This document shows, one piece after another, positions 6,414-7,288 of a DNA stretch of 7,288 nt. The stretch's first letter is position 1. Each line of letters opens with the position of its first letter. Position numbers and translations under genes: made by a program. The DNA is taken from positions 1-7,288 of the forward strand of contig JBNJEM010000405.1 of NCBI GenBank assembly GCA_051745935.1. The letters run 5' to 3'. The notes under the pieces were generated by a model that worked only from the letters and a program-made list of their open reading frames with translations, did no database searches and was not told the origin of the DNA. This stretch comes from JBNJEM01 sp051745935. Its GTDB lineage: Bacteria > Planctomycetota > Planctomycetia > Pirellulales > Pirellulaceae.

Positions 6414-7103
6414 ATGCCGATAGATGTTACCTGTCCCGGTTGTCGAACTCGCTTCAAAGTCAACGACAAATTTGCTGGCCAAAAAGGCCCGTGTCCGAAA
6501 TGCAAAACCGTGATTCAGATTCCGGGCAAGGAGGACGAGGTTGTTGTTCACGCGCCCGAGCAGTATGGGCCCAAGACTGCCAGCGGGGTCGCGGTTCTAA
6601 AACCCATTTCACGCGAAGAAACCAAAATGTCAGCCGTCATGGTGGTGGGGATCATCTCGGGCGTCTTTCTCGTGCTCATCGCCGCCCTGCTACTGCGTGG
6701 CTTGGAGGAGATCCCCGCGTGGCTGTTGGGACTGGGCGCGTTTCTGCTGGCGCCACCCGTGGTGTGGTCCGGTTACGCGTTTTTGCGCGATGACGAATTG
6801 GAGCCGCATCGCGGCCGTTATTTGGCGATTCGCGTCTTGGCGTGTTCCGTCGTCTACTCGCTGCTGTGGGGCGCCTACGTGTATTTGCCGCGAGTTTTTT
6901 ACCTCGACGAACTCGAAGTCTTCCATCTGCTGTTCATTATGCCTCCGATCCTGATTGTAGGAGCATTCGCCGCCTTTGCCGCCTTGGATCTTGATTTTGG
7001 CACCGGTTTGATTCATTACAGCTTCTACCTGCTAGTAACCGTCACGCTCTGCTTCGTCATGGGACTCGATCTCCTCAAACTGACAGGGCCCCCGGCTGGA
7101 TAA
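6414..7103 (+). CDS. zinc-ribbon membrane protein
   Basis: The 229-aa product begins MPIDVTCPGCRTRFKVNDKF. Four cysteines (C7, C10, C27, C30) in two CPxC pairs form a short zinc ribbon of the MJ0042-like type found at the N-terminus of many planctomycete and myxobacterial proteins. A polar linker (31-71) leads to about five hydrophobic helices (73-94, 100-124, 138-158, 168-192, 201-222) with few charged residues. The zinc ribbon should be cytoplasmic. I do not recognise the membrane part, and its function is unknown. An in-frame GTG at 6369 would add 15 residues; the ATG at 6414 is preferred because it sits directly before the zinc ribbon, as usual for this arrangement. Hairpins follow 32 bp after the stop. 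Confidence 0.85.
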   Translation: MPIDVTCPGCRTRFKVNDKFAGQKGPCPKCKTVIQIPGKEDEVVVHAPEQYGPKTASGVAVLKPISREETKMSAVMVVGIISGVFLVLIAALLLRGLEEIPAWLLGLGAFLLAPPVVWSGYAFLRDDELEPHRGRYLAIRVLACSVVYSLLWGAYVYLPRVFYLDELEVFHLLFIMPPILIVGAFAAFAALDLDFGTGLIHYSFYLLVTVTLCFVMGLDLLKLTGPPAG

Positions 7104-7134
7104 GAGACCCTAACGGCCTGCCCGATTGGCGTAC

Positions 7135-7154
7135 GTCAGGCATTCCAGCCTGAC
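7135..7154 (+). repeat. 7-bp stem hairpin downstream of the zinc-ribbon gene
   Basis: GTCAGGC (7135-7141) pairs perfectly with GCCTGAC (7148-7154) around the loop ATTCCA. It begins 32 bp after the stop codon but has no T-tract, so a classical terminator is not supported. It could be a dispersed palindrome or an mRNA 3'-end stabiliser. Confidence 0.6.
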
Positions 7155-7156
7155 AA

Positions 7157-7196
7157 CCGTGAATCTGGCGAGACACGGCAAGACGCTCTGTCAACC
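7157..7196 (+). repeat. 40-bp dispersed repeat, copy 2
   Basis: This is the partner of 5537-5576, in the same orientation and with five substitutions, all between the hairpin half and the CTGTCAACC end. Both copies lie downstream of a plus-strand gene, the permease and the zinc-ribbon gene respectively. Confidence 0.88.
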
Positions 7197-7221
7197 CTAA
7201 CGTTGCAAACAGTATATGTAG

Positions 7222-7245
7222 GACGGGTCTCCAGGCCCGTCTTTT
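7222..7245 (+). terminator. possible rho-independent terminator
   Basis: GACGGG (7222-7227) pairs with CCCGTC (7236-7241) around an 8-nt loop, followed directly by TTTT. It is about 120 bp past the zinc-ribbon stop. The stem could be a terminator for that gene. The short T-run and its GGGTCTCCAGGCCC core also fit a dispersed palindromic repeat. Confidence 0.45.
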
Positions 7246-7266
7246 CAAGTACGAAATCGTACTTGA
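7245..7266. repeat. perfect 10-bp palindrome
   Basis: TCAAGTACGA (7245-7254) is followed by AA and then its exact complement TCGTACTTGA (7257-7266). The symmetry suits a dimeric regulator's operator or a hairpin. It starts at the last T of the terminator-like hairpin. The gene it might control would lie beyond the window edge. Confidence 0.55.
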
Positions 7267-7288
7267 TCTGGTGTCCGCGGATCTCACG

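Overview
The window looks like chromosomal DNA from a planctomycete, probably Pirellulales-like. This is an inference from three things: five widely spaced single-copy genes on both strands, long repeat-rich gaps with almost no Shine-Dalgarno signals, and the gene families present (a DUF502 membrane protein with an enlarged loop, a double-ACT protein, and a zinc-ribbon membrane protein). I see no rRNA, tRNA, CRISPR array, phage gene or intact transposase.

Layout. 1-200 holds two tandem copies of a 100-bp repeat, followed by a gene-free stretch (201-558) with nested and crossing inverted repeats. A DUF502 membrane protein lies on the minus strand (559-1788). A 596-bp gap separates it from a ComF-family phosphoribosyltransferase, also on the minus strand (2385-3104, possibly extended to 3305). 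A gap of about 1.1 kb then carries a weak minus-strand candidate ORF, a 3 x 17-bp tandem repeat, one arm of an 86-bp inverted repeat, and a third diverged copy of the 100-bp repeat, which ends 24 bp before an LptF/LptG-type permease (4206-5345, plus strand). Just past its stop, on the opposite strand, sits a 32-codon stump of a YbgC-like acyl-CoA thioesterase gene (5358-5456). A 40-bp repeat and the second arm of the inverted repeat follow. Two co-directional plus-strand genes close the window: a two-ACT-domain protein (5827-6318) and a zinc-ribbon protein with about five membrane segments (6414-7103). The last 180 bp contain three hairpins and a second copy of the 40-bp repeat.

How it fits together. 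The genes look like housekeeping or envelope functions and do not form one clear pathway. The permease should be part of the LPS export machine, the DUF502 and zinc-ribbon proteins are membrane proteins of unknown job, the ACT protein is probably an amino-acid-responsive regulator, and ComF-type proteins are linked to DNA uptake or nucleotide metabolism. I see no convincing new multi-gene system. What merits a second look is the non-coding part: four distinct repeat families concentrated around the permease, an inverted-repeat pair that brackets it, and a decayed thioesterase gene trapped inside that bracket.
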